From contig QXXC01000002.1 in NCBI GenBank assembly GCA_009911305.1, positions 62,001 through 126,000 of the forward strand: a DNA stretch of 64,000 nt. The letters run 5' to 3'. Position numbers and translations under genes: made by a program. The notes beneath the pieces were generated by a model. The model ran no database searches, was not told the DNA's origin, and saw only the letters and a list, made by a program, of their open reading frames with translations. Each line of letters begins with the position of its first letter. The stretch's first letter is position 1. This document shows, piece after piece, positions 1 through 8,443 of the stretch. The stretch comes from Clostridiaceae bacterium (GTDB taxonomy: Bacteria > Bacillota > Clostridia > Lachnospirales > Lachnospiraceae).

Positions 1-2
1 TG

Positions 3-1814
3 GTATCCCCGCTGCACCCGATGCTCCAGAGCCCTGTGCATCTGATGTTTGCGCTGATTATTGTCTACATCAATAACCCGGCGGACAAAAAGTCAGGGAA
101 AGCCTGGATGCGGTTTTTAGATATCCCGTTTTATGCCGGGATCGCATTTGTATTTTACTATGTAATTTCAGAAACAGGCCGTCTGACCACCCGTGTTCAG
201 TATGTATCTGAAGTGACGGCCCTTGATAAAATCGCCATGGCGGTGTGTATCATCATACTTCTGGAGGCCGTAAGGAGGACGCTGGGTTCGATTCTGTTCT
301 TCTTCATCCTCTTCTTTATCGTATACTTCTGGTTCGGGAAATATTTCCCATCCATTTTCCGGTTTAAAGGCACCAATATGAAACAGTTTACGGAGCTTAT
401 GACCATGGGCTCCAGCGGTATCTATGGAACGCCGCTTTACACCTCGGCAAGCAGCCTGTTTTATTTCATGCTGTTCGGCGTATTCTTCTCGGAATGCGGA
501 GGCGGCCAGCTCCTCATCGATCTGGGCATGAAGGTGTCAAGAAACAGCACCGGAGGCCCTGCAAAGGCGGCGGTTATCTCTTCGGGCCTTATGGGCATGA
601 TTTCCGGCTCTGCGGTTGCCAATGTGGCCACCACAGGCGTTATGACCATCCCGATGATGAAAAAGATCGGATACGAGCCGCATCAGGCCGGGGCAATCGA
701 GGCAGTGGCATCCACGGGCGGACAGATCATGCCTCCCATCATGGGCGTCGGCGCGTTCATCATGGCCGAGATGCTGGGCGTTCCCTATAAAAGCATTGCC
801 CTTGCGGCCCTGATTCCGGCTGTGGCCTACTTCATGTCCGTGTTCCTCCTGGTAACGTTTATGGCAAATAAAAAGAGTATGCTGGACGGGGAGACGAAGA
901 CAGAAGCGATCCAGACGGAAAAGATCCTGCCAAGACTGTATCAGATGATCCCGGCCATTGTACTGGTATACTATATGATCGCAGGCGCATCCCTGATGCG
1001 AAGCGGCATGATGGGTATCTTCACCTGCCTGATCATCAATGTGATCAGCAAATTTGTACTGGACGGGAAATACTTTGTAAGTCTTAAAAGGCTGGGAGCC
1101 ACGGCTCTGCAGGGTATCAAGCAGGCCGCCGAGATCGCGATTCCCACTGCTGCCTGCGGAATTATCATCGGCGTGGTGATCCAGTCCGGTCTGGCGACCA
1201 AGGTTTCCAAGCTGATCGCCAATGTCGGCTCAACCCACCTGATCATAGCGCTTTTGATCACCATGCTGGGCTGTATGCTTCTGGGCATGGCACTGCCGAC
1301 CGTAGCGGCTTATCTGGTTGCAAACGTGCTGTTCGTGCCGACCTTAACCGGTCTCGGCATCGCGCCGCTGCAGGCGAATATGTTTGTATTCTACTTCGGC
1401 ATCATGGCTCAGATCACACCGCCGGTCTGCGTGGCCTCCTTTACGGCCGCGGGCATTGCGGGGGCAGATTCCATGAAGACGGGCCTTACAGGCTTTGCCT
1501 ATGCCCTGGTGGCTTTCCTGGTACCCTTTATCTTTATCTATGATCCTTCCATCCTGCTGGTGGGAACGCCGCTGCAGATTGTAAAAGGAACCTTTATCCT
1601 GTTCCTGGGAACGTATCTGCTGGCTTCCGGCATGGCAGGCTACTTCCTGGTTCCATTAAACAAGATAGAGCGCGGGATCCTGCTGGCAGCCGCTATTCTC
1701 ATCATTATGCCGGAAACGATCACGGATATCGTGGGAATCGCAGTAGCCGCGGCATTCTTTATCATCTGTTCCGGAAAAAAGAGGCGTTTTAACAGCCAGA
1801 AGGCAGAGGCTTAA
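3..1814 (+). CDS. TRAP transporter fused permease (4TM/12TM type), 5' end outside the window
   Basis: This is the membrane component of a tripartite ATP-independent periplasmic (TRAP) transporter in which the small and large permeases are fused; such proteins import organic or sugar acids using a sodium gradient. The open frame enters the window without a start: the six codons before the first ATG (position 21) are in frame and read like the family, so the gene is partial. About 600 residues are visible and nearly all are hydrophobic helices. The large-permease half carries conserved glycine- and proline-rich re-entrant motifs such as GMALPTVAAYLVAN (around residue 425) and ITPPVCVASFTAAG (around residue 468). 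The next gene starts 15 bases later, so the downstream dehydrogenase is probably co-transcribed. The substrate is not evident; the matching binding protein would lie upstream. Confidence 0.9.
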   Translation, partial: VSPLHPMLQSPVHLMFALIIVYINNPADKKSGKAWMRFLDIPFYAGIAFVFYYVISETGRLTTRVQYVSEVTALDKIAMAVCIIILLEAVRRTLGSILFFFILFFIVYFWFGKYFPSIFRFKGTNMKQFTELMTMGSSGIYGTPLYTSASSLFYFMLFGVFFSECGGGQLLIDLGMKVSRNSTGGPAKAAVISSGLMGMISGSAVANVATTGVMTIPMMKKIGYEPHQAGAIEAVASTGGQIMPPIMGVGAFIMAEMLGVPYKSIALAALIPAVAYFMSVFLLVTFMANKKSMLDGETKTEAIQTEKILPRLYQMIPAIVLVYYMIAGASLMRSGMMGIFTCLIINVISKFVLDGKYFVSLKRLGATALQGIKQAAEIAIPTAACGIIIGVVIQSGLATKVSKLIANVGSTHLIIALLITMLGCMLLGMALPTVAAYLVANVLFVPTLTGLGIAPLQANMFVFYFGIMAQITPPVCVASFTAAGIAGADSMKTGLTGFAYALVAFLVPFIFIYDPSILLVGTPLQIVKGTFILFLGTYLLASGMAGYFLVPLNKIERGILLAAAILIIMPETITDIVGIAVAAAFFIICSGKKRRFNSQKAEA

Positions 1815-1829
1815 ACGGAGAAAACGATC

Positions 1830-2573
1830 ATGTTAAAAGGAAAAGCAGCAATTGTAACAGGCTCCAGCAAAGGGATCGGGCGTCAGATCGCCCTGGAATT
1901 TGCCCGCAATGGGGCGGATGTGATTATCAACGGCAATAATGAGGCGCAGTTAAACAGCCTCAAAGGGGAGATAGAGGCGTCTGGTTCCGGGGCTGTCATC
2001 GTCCGCGGCGATATCTCTCTGCCGGAGACCTCCTCCCGGCTGGCAGAGGCCTGTATCCGCGCATTCGGGAAAATCGATATTCTGGTCAATAACGCAGGCG
2101 TCAACAGCCGTATCCCGTTTCTGGAGCTGACGGCAGAGGAGTGGAAGCGCATGATGGCCATTAATTTAGACGGCGTGTTCTACTGCTGTCAGGCGGTCAT
2201 GCCCGGGATGGTAAAGCAGCGCTCTGGCAGCATTATCAATATCTCCTCCACGGCCAGCAAGACAGCCCATGCGAATGCATCCATCTGCTACGGCGCGTCC
2301 AAGGCGGCTGTCAATTCCATGACCCAGAAGCTGGCCTGGGAGATGGGGCCTCACAATATCCGGGTGAACGGGATCTGCCCGGGTCCCATCCTGACCGATA
2401 TGTCCGCGCAGTGGACCGAAGAATACCGCAGCCAGGTAGTAAAAAAGATCCCGCTGTCCCGGCTGGGAACCACAAAAAATGTAGCTGACGTGGCCGTATT
2501 CCTTGCATCTGATATGGCAGATTTTATAAACGGCGAGACGATCAATGTAAACGGCGGAAGCTATATGAATTAA
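1830..2573 (+). CDS. SDR-family NAD(P)-dependent oxidoreductase (FabG-like fold)
   Basis: This is a 247-residue cytoplasmic classical short-chain dehydrogenase. The N-terminal nucleotide-binding motif TGSSKGIG is at residues 10-17, NNAG at 87-90, and the catalytic triad is visible as Ser139/140, Tyr154 and Lys158 in YGASK. The GGXXXN-like C-terminus is also typical. It resembles FabG and glucose or gluconate dehydrogenases, but its position between a TRAP permease and a YhcH-like protein suggests it oxidises the imported sugar acid or hydroxy acid and not a fatty-acid intermediate; that is inference. It follows the permease by 15 bases and precedes the next gene by 13, which indicates one operon. 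Confidence 0.9.
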   Translation: MLKGKAAIVTGSSKGIGRQIALEFARNGADVIINGNNEAQLNSLKGEIEASGSGAVIVRGDISLPETSSRLAEACIRAFGKIDILVNNAGVNSRIPFLELTAEEWKRMMAINLDGVFYCCQAVMPGMVKQRSGSIINISSTASKTAHANASICYGASKAAVNSMTQKLAWEMGPHNIRVNGICPGPILTDMSAQWTEEYRSQVVKKIPLSRLGTTKNVADVAVFLASDMADFINGETINVNGGSYMN

Positions 2574-2586
2574 ACAGGAGCGATAT

Positions 2587-3042
2587 ATGATAATAGATAA
2601 AACAAACCATCTGCCGGAATACGGCGCGCTTTTGCCTCATCTGAAAGAGGGGCTTGAGGCCGTGCAGGCGCTGGGGCCGGATCCGAAGGCAGGAAGATAC
2701 GAATTTAACGGCGGCTTTTTACTGGTTCAGGAGGGGGAGACACGCCCGGCAGACGACGGAGATTTTGAGGTGCACCGAACCTATCTGGACGTGCAGATCC
2801 TGCTCTCCGGCTCGGAGCTGGTAGTGTGGGACAGCATGGAACATCTGACGCGCACAAAGGAATACGATGCAGGGACGGATAAGGAAATGTTCTCCGGAAC
2901 GGCAGGGCATCTGTTTCCAGTAAGCGAGGGCATGTGCTGGGCGGCATTTCCCCACGACGCCCATAAAGCATGCCGCGACGCGGGGAAGCGGATGAGCTAT
3001 AAAAAGATTGTGATGAAGCTCAGAAAGGAGTCTGTCAAATGA
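2587..3042 (+). CDS. YhcH/YjgK/YiaL family protein (NanQ/EbgC-like)
   Basis: The 151-residue product matches the DUF386 cupin-like family by its length and by segments such as FEVHRTYLDVQILLSG (around residues 60-75) and FPHDAHKACRD near the C-terminus, where histidines and acidic residues form a metal site in known structures. Family members include NanQ, which acts as a sialic acid anomerase, and EbgC, the beta-galactosidase small subunit; several are encoded beside TRAP transporters. Here it lies between an SDR enzyme and an FAD oxidoreductase in the same operon, and its stop overlaps the next start as ATGA. A role in interconverting forms of the imported sugar acid is plausible but not shown. 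Confidence 0.85.
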   Translation: MIIDKTNHLPEYGALLPHLKEGLEAVQALGPDPKAGRYEFNGGFLLVQEGETRPADDGDFEVHRTYLDVQILLSGSELVVWDSMEHLTRTKEYDAGTDKEMFSGTAGHLFPVSEGMCWAAFPHDAHKACRDAGKRMSYKKIVMKLRKESVK

Positions 3043-4571
3043 GGAGAGAGCATGACGTGATTATCGTCGGCGCCGGGCTGGCTTCCCTGGCCGCGGCGGC
3101 GCGCCTCTATGAGTGCGGGGTCACGGATATCGGCATCTATGCAGATTCCTTTGGAGGCACCCCTTATATAGCAGCCATCAACTTTGTGTTACCGGAAAAT
3201 CCGTACGGAGATTCGGTAAAGCAGTATGCAAAGGACATGCTCCATGCAGGCTATGACATCGGAAACCGGGAGCTCGTGGAGGAGATGGCGGCCAATTCCT
3301 TAAATGGTTATGCCCTTCTGCGGCGCTGGGGTGTTGAGTTTGCAAAAAATGAGGACGGAACCGCCAGGCTGCGCCATGTGTCAGGCCATACCTGGCCGCG
3401 CTCCCTGTGCTGTACAACAGAGCTGATCGGCGTGGAAATTGTTAAAAAACTAACAGATGAGCTGTCCCAAAAGCAGATTCCGGTTCATACAGGCTATGAA
3501 TGCCTTCATGTACTGACAAAGGACGGCCATGCCTGCGGAATCACAGTCAAAAACCCGGACGGGAATATTGAAAATATCTATTCTCCGGTTGTGATCGCAG
3601 GCTGGGGCGGGGTGGGAAACCTGTTCGGGACCTCCACCTATCCCGGCGATATCAGGGGAAATACGCTGGCCATTGCCAAAGAAGCCGGGGCGGATCTGAT
3701 TGACATCGAATTCCTTGAGTATGAGCCGATGGTGGTGATGAGCCCGCCGGGAGCCGTGGGAGAGCCGTGTCCGACTGCTATGCTGGGAGAGGGCGCATAC
3801 CTCAAGAATTCGGAGGGAGAGCGCTTTATGCTCCGGGTGCGCCCGCAGGGAGAGGCCGGATCGCCCAAAACCCTGATCAACCGTCAGATCTGGAAGGAAG
3901 TGGACGCCGGTAAAGGTTCAGAGCACGGAGGCGTGTGGGTGGATCTGCGCCACATTGACCGCGAAATCCTGAAAGCATACCCCTGGTTTTTCAACCGCCT
4001 GATGGACAATGGGGTGGATCCAAACAGAGAACTGGTAGAGGTAGGGCCCATGGCCCACAGCTTTTCCGGAGGCATCATGGTCGATCGCCATTATGAGTCA
4101 AAGGTAAAGGGCTTTTACGCAATTGGAGAGGCCTGCGGCGGAATCCACGGCGGCTGCCGCTGCGCGGGAAATGCGGCCAGCCAGGCTGCGGTTTCCGGCC
4201 TCCTGTGCGCGCAGGCAGCCGCCATGGCAGTGGGAAGTTCGGATCACCGCGATCCGGCAGAGGAGGACTTGCCGGCGGTATACGCAGAGAACAAGGCTGT
4301 CTTTGAAGCCTTTGTCCCGGAAGCCAGGGAGCTGGCGGTAAAAGCGCTCGGCATTTACCGGCATGGCGATACGCTGATGCAGGCAAAGACGCGGCTGGAA
4401 GAGATGCTGGGCAAGGAAGAGATGGGGCAGGACACAAAAGCGGCCCAGACCGTGGCGTCTATCCATCTCATGGTATGCGCCGCCCTGCGCAGGGAGGAGA
4501 GCCGCGGAACCCATATGCGCCTGGACTTTCCGGAAAGCAGGAAGGAATTTGAACGGGAATTCAGTATCTGA
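3039..4571 (+). CDS. FAD-binding protein, fumarate reductase/succinate dehydrogenase flavoprotein-like
   Basis: The 510-residue product begins with a dinucleotide-binding beta-alpha-beta fold, VIIVGAGLASLAAAA at residues 7-21, and near residue 350 has the segment GGIMVDRHYESKVKGFYAIG followed by a GGCRCAGNAASQA stretch, which is typical of the aspartate oxidase, fumarate reductase and adenylylsulfate reductase flavoproteins that bind FAD. No signal peptide or heme motif is seen, so it is probably cytoplasmic. It is the last gene of the TRAP-SDR-YhcH operon (4-base overlap with the previous gene) and is followed by a hairpin terminator. It may carry out a redox step on the imported acid; the true substrate cannot be read from the sequence. 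Confidence 0.85.
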   Translation: MRREHDVIIVGAGLASLAAAARLYECGVTDIGIYADSFGGTPYIAAINFVLPENPYGDSVKQYAKDMLHAGYDIGNRELVEEMAANSLNGYALLRRWGVEFAKNEDGTARLRHVSGHTWPRSLCCTTELIGVEIVKKLTDELSQKQIPVHTGYECLHVLTKDGHACGITVKNPDGNIENIYSPVVIAGWGGVGNLFGTSTYPGDIRGNTLAIAKEAGADLIDIEFLEYEPMVVMSPPGAVGEPCPTAMLGEGAYLKNSEGERFMLRVRPQGEAGSPKTLINRQIWKEVDAGKGSEHGGVWVDLRHIDREILKAYPWFFNRLMDNGVDPNRELVEVGPMAHSFSGGIMVDRHYESKVKGFYAIGEACGGIHGGCRCAGNAASQAAVSGLLCAQAAAMAVGSSDHRDPAEEDLPAVYAENKAVFEAFVPEARELAVKALGIYRHGDTLMQAKTRLEEMLGKEEMGQDTKAAQTVASIHLMVCAALRREESRGTHMRLDFPESRKEFEREFSI

Positions 4572-4593
4572 CTGGGATATTGTTAAAAAACGA

Positions 4594-4646
4594 AATCGCA
4601 TACAAAAACAGCGCCGCATATCCCGGCGCTGCTTTTGTATGCGATT
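4594..4646. terminator. Bidirectional terminator between convergent genes
   Basis: A long imperfect palindrome has an inner GC stem (AGCGCCG/CGGCGCT) and outer arms of A-rich and T-rich sequence (AATCGCATACAAAA pairing with TTTTGTATGCGATT). It lies between the convergent flavoprotein gene and the TSCPD gene, so it can stop transcription from both sides. Confidence 0.8.
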
Positions 4647-4657
4647 CTTGATAATTT

Positions 4658-4912
4658 TTATGCTTCTTTGTGTTCTTCTTTATACTGCTTCAAAGCCTGC
4701 GCGAGCTGATCCGGGCAGGAAGTGGGGCGGAAGCCGCAGTTTATACCCTCCGTGCGGGCGATCACCTCGTCAATGTCCATGCCTTCCACGAGCCGTGCCA
4801 CGCCCTGCGTGTTGCCGGAGCAGCCGCCGACAAAGCGGACATTCTTCAGTTTATTGTTTTCCACCTCAAAGCTGATTTCACGGGAACAGACGCCCTGTGT
4901 CTTAAAATTCAT
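4658..4912 (-). CDS. TIGR03905-family TSCPD domain protein
   Basis: This 84-residue protein reads as a stand-alone TSCPD domain, a small module otherwise found at the C-terminus of ribonucleotide reductases and in short proteins of Clostridia. Conserved features are the opening FKTQGVCSREI, the GGCSGNTQG motif around residues 29-37 and four cysteines that could bind a metal. The function is unknown; a redox or metal-binding role is usually supposed. It is a single-gene unit on the minus strand with its own strong promoter about 120 bases upstream and a GGAGG ribosome site just before the ATG. Larger frames on the plus strand over this region are shadows. Confidence 0.9.
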   Translation of the reverse strand: MNFKTQGVCSREISFEVENNKLKNVRFVGGCSGNTQGVARLVEGMDIDEVIARTEGINCGFRPTSCPDQLAQALKQYKEEHKEA

Positions 4913-5030
4913 AACCTTTTACCTCCAGATGATTCTTTTTCAAAATGGATATGTAACCATAATATCCTGTGTCTCTGTATTAAATGATGCCTGACAGGCA
5001 GTCGTTCACAGGAGCAAAACGATTATGATA

Positions 5031-5060
5031 ATTATATCTCCGCACAAAAGCAGTTGTCAA
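5031..5060 (-). promoter_or_regulatory. Sigma-A promoter of the TSCPD gene
   Basis: Read on the minus strand there is a TTGACA -35 box (5060-5055), an 18-base spacer and a TATAAT -10 box (5036-5031). Both hexamers match the consensus exactly. The predicted leader is about 110 bases. A 16-bp inverted repeat begins only four bases upstream of the -35 box. Confidence 0.7.
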
Positions 5061-5064
5061 GATT

Positions 5065-5116
5065 CCAAAAACTGTTTCAAAAACACATATAAACCATGTA
5101 TTGAAACAGTTTTTGG
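5065..5116. promoter_or_regulatory. 16-bp perfect inverted repeat, candidate activator site for the sigma-54 promoter
   Basis: The arm CCAAAAACTGTTTCAA at 5065-5080 is repeated in perfect inverse as TTGAAACAGTTTTTGG at 5101-5116, with a 20-base AT-rich centre. The inner parts TGTTTCA and TGAAACA resemble dimeric binding sites for bacterial enhancer-binding proteins. The repeat is about 120 bp upstream of the sigma-54 promoter, the usual distance for such sites, but it also abuts the TSCPD promoter and could serve that gene. A stem-loop role in RNA is the alternative. Confidence 0.45.
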
Positions 5117-5155
5117 GAAAAGTCGGTGAACATGTTCCGGGAATGTGGATAACAG

Positions 5156-5182
5156 ACAGGGCGAAAGGCCCTGTTTTTGTTT
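5156..5182 (+). terminator. Rho-independent terminator ahead of the dctP promoter
   Basis: The stem ACAGGGC/GCCCTGT with a GAAAG loop is followed by TTTTTGTTT, a textbook plus-strand terminator. No plus-strand gene ends here, so it either shields the TRAP operon from read-through past 4646 or ends a short RNA started near 5050. Confidence 0.65.
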
Positions 5183-5213
5183 GCAATAAATTTTTTTTGC
5201 TGTCAGAAGCAGA

Positions 5214-5230
5214 TTGGCACGAAAATTGCT
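5214..5230 (+). promoter_or_regulatory. Sigma-54 (RpoN) promoter of the TRAP dctPQM operon
   Basis: The sequence TTGGCACGAAAATTGCT matches the sigma-54 -24/-12 consensus TGGCACG-N4-TTGC, with the invariant GG (5216-5217) and GC (5228-5229) separated by exactly ten bases. Transcription would begin near 5241 and give a leader of about 205 bases before the dctP start. A sigma-54 promoter needs an ATP-dependent enhancer-binding activator; none is encoded in this window. Confidence 0.75.
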
Positions 5231-5434
5231 AATTATATATGTGTGGGGATTTAATTTTAGTAATATGTGCTCTTGAGTCTCTCCACATACATGCTTTGTG
5301 CAGGTTTTTTACCAGATGTATCCACTGTTAATGAACGTATGTTTTACGTACGCCTGATAAATTCGTACACATCTGTTAAAAATCATTTCACAAAATCAGG
5401 AGCGGTGAGACGTTTGTGAGTGCATTAATTTCAA
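5231..5434 (+). other. Leader region of dctP, no gene
   Basis: This AT-rich stretch between the sigma-54 promoter and the dctP ribosome site has no convincing open frame. It contains a short distant repeat (CAGATGT and ACATCTG around 5313 and 5370) that could fold, but no known riboswitch was recognised. Confidence 0.4.
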
Positions 5435-5448
5435 AAGGAGGTTATCTT

Positions 5449-6528
5449 ATGAAGAAAAGTAAAATGCGTTGTTTTGCAGTCATTTTGACAGCCGCAATGA
5501 CGGGATGTTTCCTTGCCGGATGTGGGGGAACGCCATCTGGTACACAGAAAACGGAGGGGCAGACAGAGGCAGCCCAGGAGCGTGTGACTGATGCAAAAAG
5601 TGATGCTTCTGAAAAGGTGTATCCGTCCATGCAGATAGATATGGCGTGTAATAATTCCAATTCACCGGACGAAAGCCTGCTGTTAAAATTTGCGGAGCTG
5701 GTGGAGGAGCGCAGCAGCGGCTCTGTTACGGCGGTCGTATTTGCAGGAACTTTGGGGTCAGAGCTGGAGATCGATGAGCAGATCCGTTCAGGAACGGTTC
5801 ATATGTATGTCTCAGCAACGTCTACGATTTCCACATATGCACCGGATTATAATACATTTTCCGTACCGTATGTGTATTCAGACCGCGATCAGGTGATGGC
5901 TTCTTGGCAGGGGAGCATAGGCGAGGGGCTGCGTCAAAAATACGCGGAGGCCGGAATTTATACGTCAGGCGATACATTGTTTATACGTGGGATGCGGGAG
6001 CTGACATCAAATAAGATGGTGAAAACTGCTGACGACGTAAGAGGGCTTAAACTGCGCCTGCCCAGTACGGCGGAATGGGTGACAGTCTGGTCAAAAATGG
6101 GGGCTAATGTTGCGACGATTTCGTCAGCGGAGGTATTCAGCGCCCTGCAGACAGGGGTGGTGGATGCACAGGAGAACCCGATTATTTCCAACCATGATAA
6201 GGGGCTGCAGGAAGTGCAGAAGTATACGATCATGACCGATCATATTGTTGACATGCTGCCAGTCATTTACAGTAAGAAATGGTTTGACGGACTGGATCCG
6301 GATACCAGGGAGCTGATTAAGGAATGCCTTGATGATGCGACAGACTGGGCAAATCAGTATGCGATTGAAGTGACGGAAGAGAATAAGGCGGAGATGGAGG
6401 CAGCAGGAATGGAATTTATTGAGGTAGATACCTCCAGTTTTAAAGAGAGCGCTCTGTCATGCCTGGACGAGCTTGCTAAGAACTGGGCGGATGGCGTATA
6501 TGATCAGCTTATGAAGGATATTTCCTAA
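5449..6528 (+). CDS. dctP: TRAP transporter substrate-binding lipoprotein (DctP family)
   Basis: The 359-residue protein is the extracytoplasmic solute receptor of a TRAP transporter. It starts with a lipoprotein signal peptide (MKKSK, a hydrophobic stretch, then LAGC with the lipid-bearing cysteine at residue 25). The mature part shows DctP features: an early MQIDMACNNS strand, the segment GLKLRLPSTAEWVTVWSKMGANVATI where the substrate carboxylate-binding arginine is expected, and SSAEVFSALQTGVVDAQENP. The ATG at 5449 was chosen over an upstream GTG because AAAGGAGG sits just before it and the signal peptide begins there. It is the first gene of dctPQM and is probably under sigma-54 control. 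The ligand is likely a carboxylic acid. Confidence 0.9.
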   Translation: MKKSKMRCFAVILTAAMTGCFLAGCGGTPSGTQKTEGQTEAAQERVTDAKSDASEKVYPSMQIDMACNNSNSPDESLLLKFAELVEERSSGSVTAVVFAGTLGSELEIDEQIRSGTVHMYVSATSTISTYAPDYNTFSVPYVYSDRDQVMASWQGSIGEGLRQKYAEAGIYTSGDTLFIRGMRELTSNKMVKTADDVRGLKLRLPSTAEWVTVWSKMGANVATISSAEVFSALQTGVVDAQENPIISNHDKGLQEVQKYTIMTDHIVDMLPVIYSKKWFDGLDPDTRELIKECLDDATDWANQYAIEVTEENKAEMEAAGMEFIEVDTSSFKESALSCLDELAKNWADGVYDQLMKDIS

Positions 6529-6584
6529 CGAATCATGCATATCAGGACAGGGCTTTGTTTTGAACAGAGTCTGGAGGAGGTTTT

Positions 6585-7124
6585 ATGCTGAAAAGACAGA
6601 TACGTTTTTTGAATGGGATCTATGATTTCCTTGGACTTTTATTTATGGCGGGCCTGATTTTGTGCTGCTGGCTGCAGGTGGCGGCCCGTTTTATCAACAG
6701 TGTGACGATTGTGTGGACCGACGAGCTGGCCGGCTATATGATGGTTGGCTGCTGTTTCTTTGGGGCGGGAACGGCAATGCGCCATGGAGGCCATCTGGGC
6801 GCGTATTTTTTGCGGGATCGCCTTAAGGGGAAGATGTGCGGACTCGCCCTGCTGTTTAACGCCCTAATCACCATGGCAGTATTAATTATGTTTGTGATCG
6901 GAGGCTTAAGGGAGTTGGAGCTGGTAGGGGGGAATATGGCTACATCCATGCCCTGGCTGAGCCAGAAATGGCTGTATATTCCTCTCATTATTGGCAGTAT
7001 TTACATGTTTCTTTATACGCTCCGGGATGCGGCGATCGCTGTCCGTATTATCCGGACTGGGGATGTGGAAGGATTTAGGACAGGGCTGAGCAGCCCGTTT
7101 CCGTCGGAGGTGAATGAATGCTAA
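6585..7124 (+). CDS. dctQ: TRAP transporter small permease (DctQ family)
   Basis: The 179-residue protein has four predicted membrane helices (about residues 15-35, 50-70, 88-108 and 128-148), the normal size and topology for DctQ. Typical features are QVAARFINSVTIVWTDELAGYMMV in the first half and a conserved MRHGGHLG turn. With DctM it forms the membrane part of the secondary transporter that takes substrate from the DctP receptor. It has a GGAGG ribosome site, lies 56 bases after dctP, and its end overlaps the dctM start by seven bases, indicating translational coupling. Confidence 0.9.
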   Translation: MLKRQIRFLNGIYDFLGLLFMAGLILCCWLQVAARFINSVTIVWTDELAGYMMVGCCFFGAGTAMRHGGHLGAYFLRDRLKGKMCGLALLFNALITMAVLIMFVIGGLRELELVGGNMATSMPWLSQKWLYIPLIIGSIYMFLYTLRDAAIAVRIIRTGDVEGFRTGLSSPFPSEVNEC

Positions 7125-8404
7125 TCATACTTTTTGTTGGGGTTTTGGTTGTGCTTATGCTTTGCGGCGTTCCGGTGGCATTTTCTATGGCGGCCACAGC
7201 GTTTGCCTCAGCCGTATATCTGTGGGGATTTGAGGGCGTGCCGCTGCATATTTTAATCCAGCAGACCGTTTCGGGTGTAAACAGCTTCACATCCCTTGCA
7301 ATTCCGCTGTTTCTTCTTGCGGGCCAGTTAATGAATGGAAGCGATATTACAAACCGGATCTTTGACTTTTGCCAGGCCTGTGTGGGAACCCTGCGCGGCG
7401 GGCTTGGGCATGTCAATATTTTGTGCAGCGTTATTTTTGCAGGTATGTCCGGCACAGCCGCAGCAGATGCTGCGGGGCTTGGGACTATGGAGATTAAAGC
7501 GATGACAGATGCGGGGTTCGATAAAGAATTTTCGGTTGCCGTGACAGGGGCGTCTTCGCTGATTGGGCCCATTATTCCGCCGAGTGTGCCGATGGTAATG
7601 TATGGGGTTCTCGCCGGTGTATCTGTATCCGGTTTGTTTATCGGAGGAATATTGCCGGGACTTTTGATGGCTGGGGGAATGATGGCCATGGTGTATATGT
7701 ATTCTGTAAAACGTAATTATCCGCGGGGAGAGCGCTTCAGTTTAAAGAGACTGTGGAATGCGTTTCGTCATTCGGTTTTATCCCTTATGACGCCGATGAT
7801 TATTATTGGAGGAATCTGGTCCGGTATTTTTACCGCGACCGAGGCGTCTGCAATCGCGGTTTTATATGCATCGGTTTTGGCTCTGTTTATTTACCGTGAT
7901 ATGAAACCGCGGGAGTGGGTTTTACTGCTTAGAAAAAGCGTCCTGGACTGTGCGGCAATTATGCTTGTGCTGGGCTGCGTGTCATTGTACGGTTACGTAC
8001 TGACCCGGACGCGTATTCCCGTATTACTGGCTCAGAGCGTGGTAAGCCTGACTACAAACAAGGCGGTTGTAACCATGATTTTGGTGGTATTCCTGCTTTT
8101 TATAGGATGCTTTATGTCTACCACCGAGTGCGTTCTGTTGTTTACGCCTATTTTTCTGCCGCTGATGCAGCAGGTGGGGATTAATATAACGGTGTTTGGA
8201 GTGGTGATGTGCCTTGTTTTGATGATTGGTCAGATTACGCCGCCGTTTGGGACATGCCTGTTTATTTTGTGCAAGAATGCGGGACTTGGCATGGACGTGG
8301 TGGTAAAACATACAATTCCGCTAACCATTCCTGTTCTGATCACGGCAATTTTATGCCTGATTTTCCCTGGGCTTGTTACATTTCTGCCCAGTGTATTTTC
8401 ATAG
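7118..8404 (+). CDS. dctM: TRAP transporter large permease (DctM family)
   Basis: At 428 residues and with about 12 hydrophobic helices this is a standard DctM protein. Visible family motifs include AIPLFLLAGQLMNGSDI near residue 66, VIFAGMSGTAAADAAGLG near residue 107 with its glycine-rich turn, GASSLIGPIIPPSVPMVMYG around residue 146 and a second ITPPFGTCLF loop near residue 370. It forms the substrate and sodium pathway of the transporter. It is translated as ATGCTAA-overlapped with dctQ. The lyase gene follows after 39 bases with its own good ribosome site. Confidence 0.93.
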   Translation: MLIILFVGVLVVLMLCGVPVAFSMAATAFASAVYLWGFEGVPLHILIQQTVSGVNSFTSLAIPLFLLAGQLMNGSDITNRIFDFCQACVGTLRGGLGHVNILCSVIFAGMSGTAAADAAGLGTMEIKAMTDAGFDKEFSVAVTGASSLIGPIIPPSVPMVMYGVLAGVSVSGLFIGGILPGLLMAGGMMAMVYMYSVKRNYPRGERFSLKRLWNAFRHSVLSLMTPMIIIGGIWSGIFTATEASAIAVLYASVLALFIYRDMKPREWVLLLRKSVLDCAAIMLVLGCVSLYGYVLTRTRIPVLLAQSVVSLTTNKAVVTMILVVFLLFIGCFMSTTECVLLFTPIFLPLMQQVGINITVFGVVMCLVLMIGQITPPFGTCLFILCKNAGLGMDVVVKHTIPLTIPVLITAILCLIFPGLVTFLPSVFS

Positions 8405-8443
8405 GCAACCAGATAGTTTATTTTAATTTAGGAGGATAACGAT

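Noticed and set aside
4549-4994. Several plus-strand frames opposite the TSCPD gene
   Set aside because: The minus-strand TSCPD protein has clear family motifs, a ribosome site and a promoter; the plus frames are shadows.
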